From Urinicoccus sp. (GTDB lineage: Bacteria > Bacillota > Clostridia > Tissierellales > Peptoniphilaceae): 36,459 nt of DNA. Shown here in pieces: positions 34,324-36,459 of the stretch. The stretch's first letter is position 1. Each line of letters begins with the position of its first letter. A model generated the notes under the pieces. It did not search any database and had not been told where the DNA came from. It worked only from the letters and a program-made list of their open reading frames with translations. The position numbers and the translations under genes are program-made. The stretch covers positions 1-36,459 of the forward strand of contig JASBZN010000001.1 in assembly GCA_029983435.1 (NCBI GenBank). The letters are read 5' to 3'.

Positions 34324-34501
34324 CATACTTTTACTTCATCTGATTAATTCAGTTGTCGAGGCGAATATCTATCCTGTCCACTCTTCCTATCCATCGCCGC
34401 CCTTTTCCGCATGCCTCCGGGATTTTACTTTTGAACTGTTTCCACAAAGTATTTTCAAAATAACATTAAATTCAATTTGATGGAGAGCTTAATGTCGTAG
34501 C

Positions 34502-34536
34502 TCAGGCGAGATTTTACGAGAGAGAATCTCGCCTGA
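34502..34536. repeat. Strong inverted repeat without T-run, downstream of the catalase
   Basis: Perfect 12-bp arms TCAGGCGAGATT / AATCTCGCCTGA with an 11-base loop. A second small hairpin, CTAAGGG-AAA-CCCTAG, follows at 34537-34552. On neither strand is there a T-run, so it is not a standard terminator. The neighbouring stretch 34380-34440 is markedly more GC-rich than its surroundings and holds no gene I can support. The repeat could be a 3' stabilising hairpin of the catalase message or the end of a small mobile element. Confidence 0.6.
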
Positions 34537-34593
34537 CTAAGGGAAACCCTAGGATGTTATTGGGACAATTTATTTATTAACAGATCCTCATCC

Positions 34594-36459
34594 TTAAATT
34601 GTTCCTTCTCTATTCCAGAACCTCTGCTTACTTAAGTTCTCTATAAATTTGTCAATATCTTTTATATCCTTGCTTACCATCACTCCATCGGCTTTTTCTT
34701 GTTCTTTTTCTAAGATACCGCTGGCATCACCTATAATCCATAAAGGTTTATAGTGCTTAAAGGTTTCACTAACAAATTCACCAATATTTTTACTAAAGTC
34801 CTTAGAGGGCTTTTCTGGAACCACAACGATTAAAGCATCTTCCAAAACAGGATGAACCGTTTCGTATCTATGTTTTACTATTTGGCCATCTTTTGTATCT
34901 TTCAAGTTCCCTTGAATAATTTCCGCCTTAGCCTTATTGGATTTAATTTTTTCAACTAAGCCTTTAAAGTCAAAAGAGTCGTCGTTGTCGGAATAAATAC
35001 CTACCTTTAGGGTGTCTGGCTTAAAGACTGTGTTCGCTTGGGAGAATTCTGGCATCCTAAGTTTCAGGGCTTCCTTACTTGGTTTACTACCTGCTGGGTC
35101 AAACCCCCGGTCTGGATTTGGTTTTCTCACCCCAACATTTTTGGCAATTTCTTCTGCCATTTCCATATCTACATTGGCAAACATATCCACCACATTTTGC
35201 CGAATTTCTTCTCTTTGAACCTTAGATAATTCAAAAGAGAAAGCATTTATAATATGCTTTTGTTCAACTTCACTTACAGACTTATAAAAAGCCGTAGCTT
35301 GGCTAAAGTGGTCTCTAAAACTATCGTCTCTGGCCTTTATGGCCTTGCCATCAATCTTTTCTTGGTAGTGCTCATAGCCACCGTCCTCAGGACTTTCATA
35401 ATATGGAGATTGGTCATCAATACTTGATTTATGGTAGGCTACAGGCCCTTTATTTATCATGTGTTGATGCCATCCATCTCTTTGGTTATTATGAACTTCA
35501 GCTATAGGTCTATTTATCGGAATTTGTGCAAAGTTTGGTCCACCGAGTCTTAGCAGTTGGGTATCAGTGTAGGAAAAAAGTCTGCCTTGTAATAGTGGAT
35601 CATTCGTAAAATCAATTCCAGGAATAACATTACCTGGGTTAAAGGCTACTTGTTCTGTTTCTGCAAAATAGTTGTCTACATTTTTATTGAAGGTCATTTC
35701 CCCTATTTTTATTTTAGGAATGTCTTCTTCTGGCCAAACTTTGGTTGGATCTAGGATATCAAAGGGGAAGTCATGTTCCTTTTCTTCTGGAAGTAACTGA
35801 ACGCAGAAATCCCAAACAGGATAATCCCCTTGGTCAATAGATTCATATAAATCCTTTCTTTGACTATCTGGATCATTACCTGATACCTTTAAGGTTTCAT
35901 CCCAAACCCTAGAGTGAACTCCCAATTGTGGGTTCCATTGGTATCTAACAAAGGTTGCCTTGCCATCCTTATTTATCCATCTAAAGGTATGAACAGCAAA
36001 ACCATCAATCATACGGAGACTTAAAGGAATTGCCCTATCACTCATTTGCCACATAACCATATGAGCTGATTCTTGATTACGGGTCACAAAATCCCAAAAA
36101 GTATCGTGAGCGGATTGAGCTTGAGGAACTTCTGTATCAGGTTCTGGTTTTACAGAGTGGACAAAATCAGGAAACTTTATAGCATCTTGGATAATAAATA
36201 CTGGCACATTATTACCAGCTATATCGTAGTTTCCATCTTCTGTATAAAATTTTATAGCAAAACCACGTACATCACGAGGAGTATCTGTAGAACCTCTAAA
36301 TCCTGCTACAGTAGATATCCTTGAAAATAGAGGAGTTTGTTTATTGTGACCTGAAAATAGACATGCTTTTGTATACTCACTCATATCCTTAGTAGATTTA
36401 AAAATACCATGAGCACCCACACCACGAGCATGGACAATTCTTTCTGGAATTCTCTCATG
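34594..36459 (-). CDS. katE: Large-subunit (clade 2) haem catalase, 5' end outside the window
   Basis: At least 621 residues are visible. The frame runs to the window edge, so the start is missing. The fragment opens at [13 protein letters not shown], which contains the distal catalytic histidine (VHARG). The catalytic asparagine region is [14 protein letters not shown]. The haem-ligand tyrosine segment is [20 protein letters not shown] (about visible residue 295). A C-terminal flavodoxin/amidotransferase-like domain (about the last 150 residues, from [14 protein letters not shown]) marks the large-subunit HPII/KatE clade. It converts hydrogen peroxide to water and oxygen. Base composition is like the neighbours. 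There is no fur or perR-type gene in view. Confidence 0.95.
   Translation of the reverse strand, partial: HERIPERIVHARGVGAHGIFKSTKDMSEYTKACLFSGHNKQTPLFSRISTVAGFRGSTDTPRDVRGFAIKFYTEDGNYDIAGNNVPVFIIQDAIKFPDFVHSVKPEPDTEVPQAQSAHDTFWDFVTRNQESAHMVMWQMSDRAIPLSLRMIDGFAVHTFRWINKDGKATFVRYQWNPQLGVHSRVWDETLKVSGNDPDSQRKDLYESIDQGDYPVWDFCVQLLPEEKEHDFPFDILDPTKVWPEEDIPKIKIGEMTFNKNVDNYFAETEQVAFNPGNVIPGIDFTNDPLLQGRLFSYTDTQLLRLGGPNFAQIPINRPIAEVHNNQRDGWHQHMINKGPVAYHKSSIDDQSPYYESPEDGGYEHYQEKIDGKAIKARDDSFRDHFSQATAFYKSVSEVEQKHIINAFSFELSKVQREEIRQNVVDMFANVDMEMAEEIAKNVGVRKPNPDRGFDPAGSKPSKEALKLRMPEFSQANTVFKPDTLKVGIYSDNDDSFDFKGLVEKIKSNKAKAEIIQGNLKDTKDGQIVKHRYETVHPVLEDALIVVVPEKPSKDFSKNIGEFVSETFKHYKPLWIIGDASGILEKEQEKADGVMVSKDIKDIDKFIENLSKQRFWNREGTI

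Overview
The window is a low-GC Gram-positive chromosome segment. Signs are AGGAGG-type ribosome binding sites, TTG and GTG starts, S-layer homology (SLH) and sortase-type surface proteins, copper-amine-oxidase-like stalk domains, and oxygen-sensitive 2-hydroxyacyl-CoA dehydratase-type iron-sulfur proteins. Together they suggest an anaerobic Firmicute, possibly a Gram-positive anaerobic coccus of the Peptoniphilaceae; the family is my inference. I see no rRNA, tRNA, CRISPR array, intact insertion sequence or prophage.

Layout. 1-4583 (minus strand): the 5' end of an SLH protein, a 3-hydroxyacyl-CoA dehydrogenase, a small CD1845-like membrane protein, a DUF2254 membrane protein and a secreted stalk-domain protein, each mostly with its own terminator. 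4829-10228: lysA-dapF-symporter operon (minus) facing a divergent PAS/AAA+/Fis regulator (plus). Both promoters look like ordinary sigma-A promoters, and an inverted-repeat operator lies just after the lysA start site. 10440-12503 (plus): a TetR regulator and a radical SAM enzyme whose promoter overlaps a palindrome. 12619-16368 (minus): a secreted trio (FG-GAP-like protein, DUF3160 lipoprotein, stalk-domain protein). 16554-18804: an OpuC-type osmolyte ABC transporter with permease and binding protein fused. 19048-22014: a three-gene set of two HgdB-like proteins and an HgdC-like activase with an extra cysteine cluster. 22391-32142: two divergent giant surface proteins, one SLH-anchored (2126 aa) and one with a Cna-B/beta-helix layout and an aberrant sortase signal. 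32235-32625: a decayed gene. 32726-34201: a HerA-like ATPase. 34594-36459: a large-subunit catalase, cut by the window edge.

The most interesting unit is the lysine/diaminopimelate (DAP) locus. The last two enzymes of DAP-to-lysine synthesis are co-transcribed with a dicarboxylate/amino acid:cation symporter that has lost the arginine normally recognising acidic side chains. Their neighbour is a sigma-54-type AAA+ regulator that has lost the GAFTGA loop, the Walker B acids and the arginine fingers. I propose a DAP uptake and conversion system under a catalytically dead, sigma-70-type regulator; this is inference and is testable.
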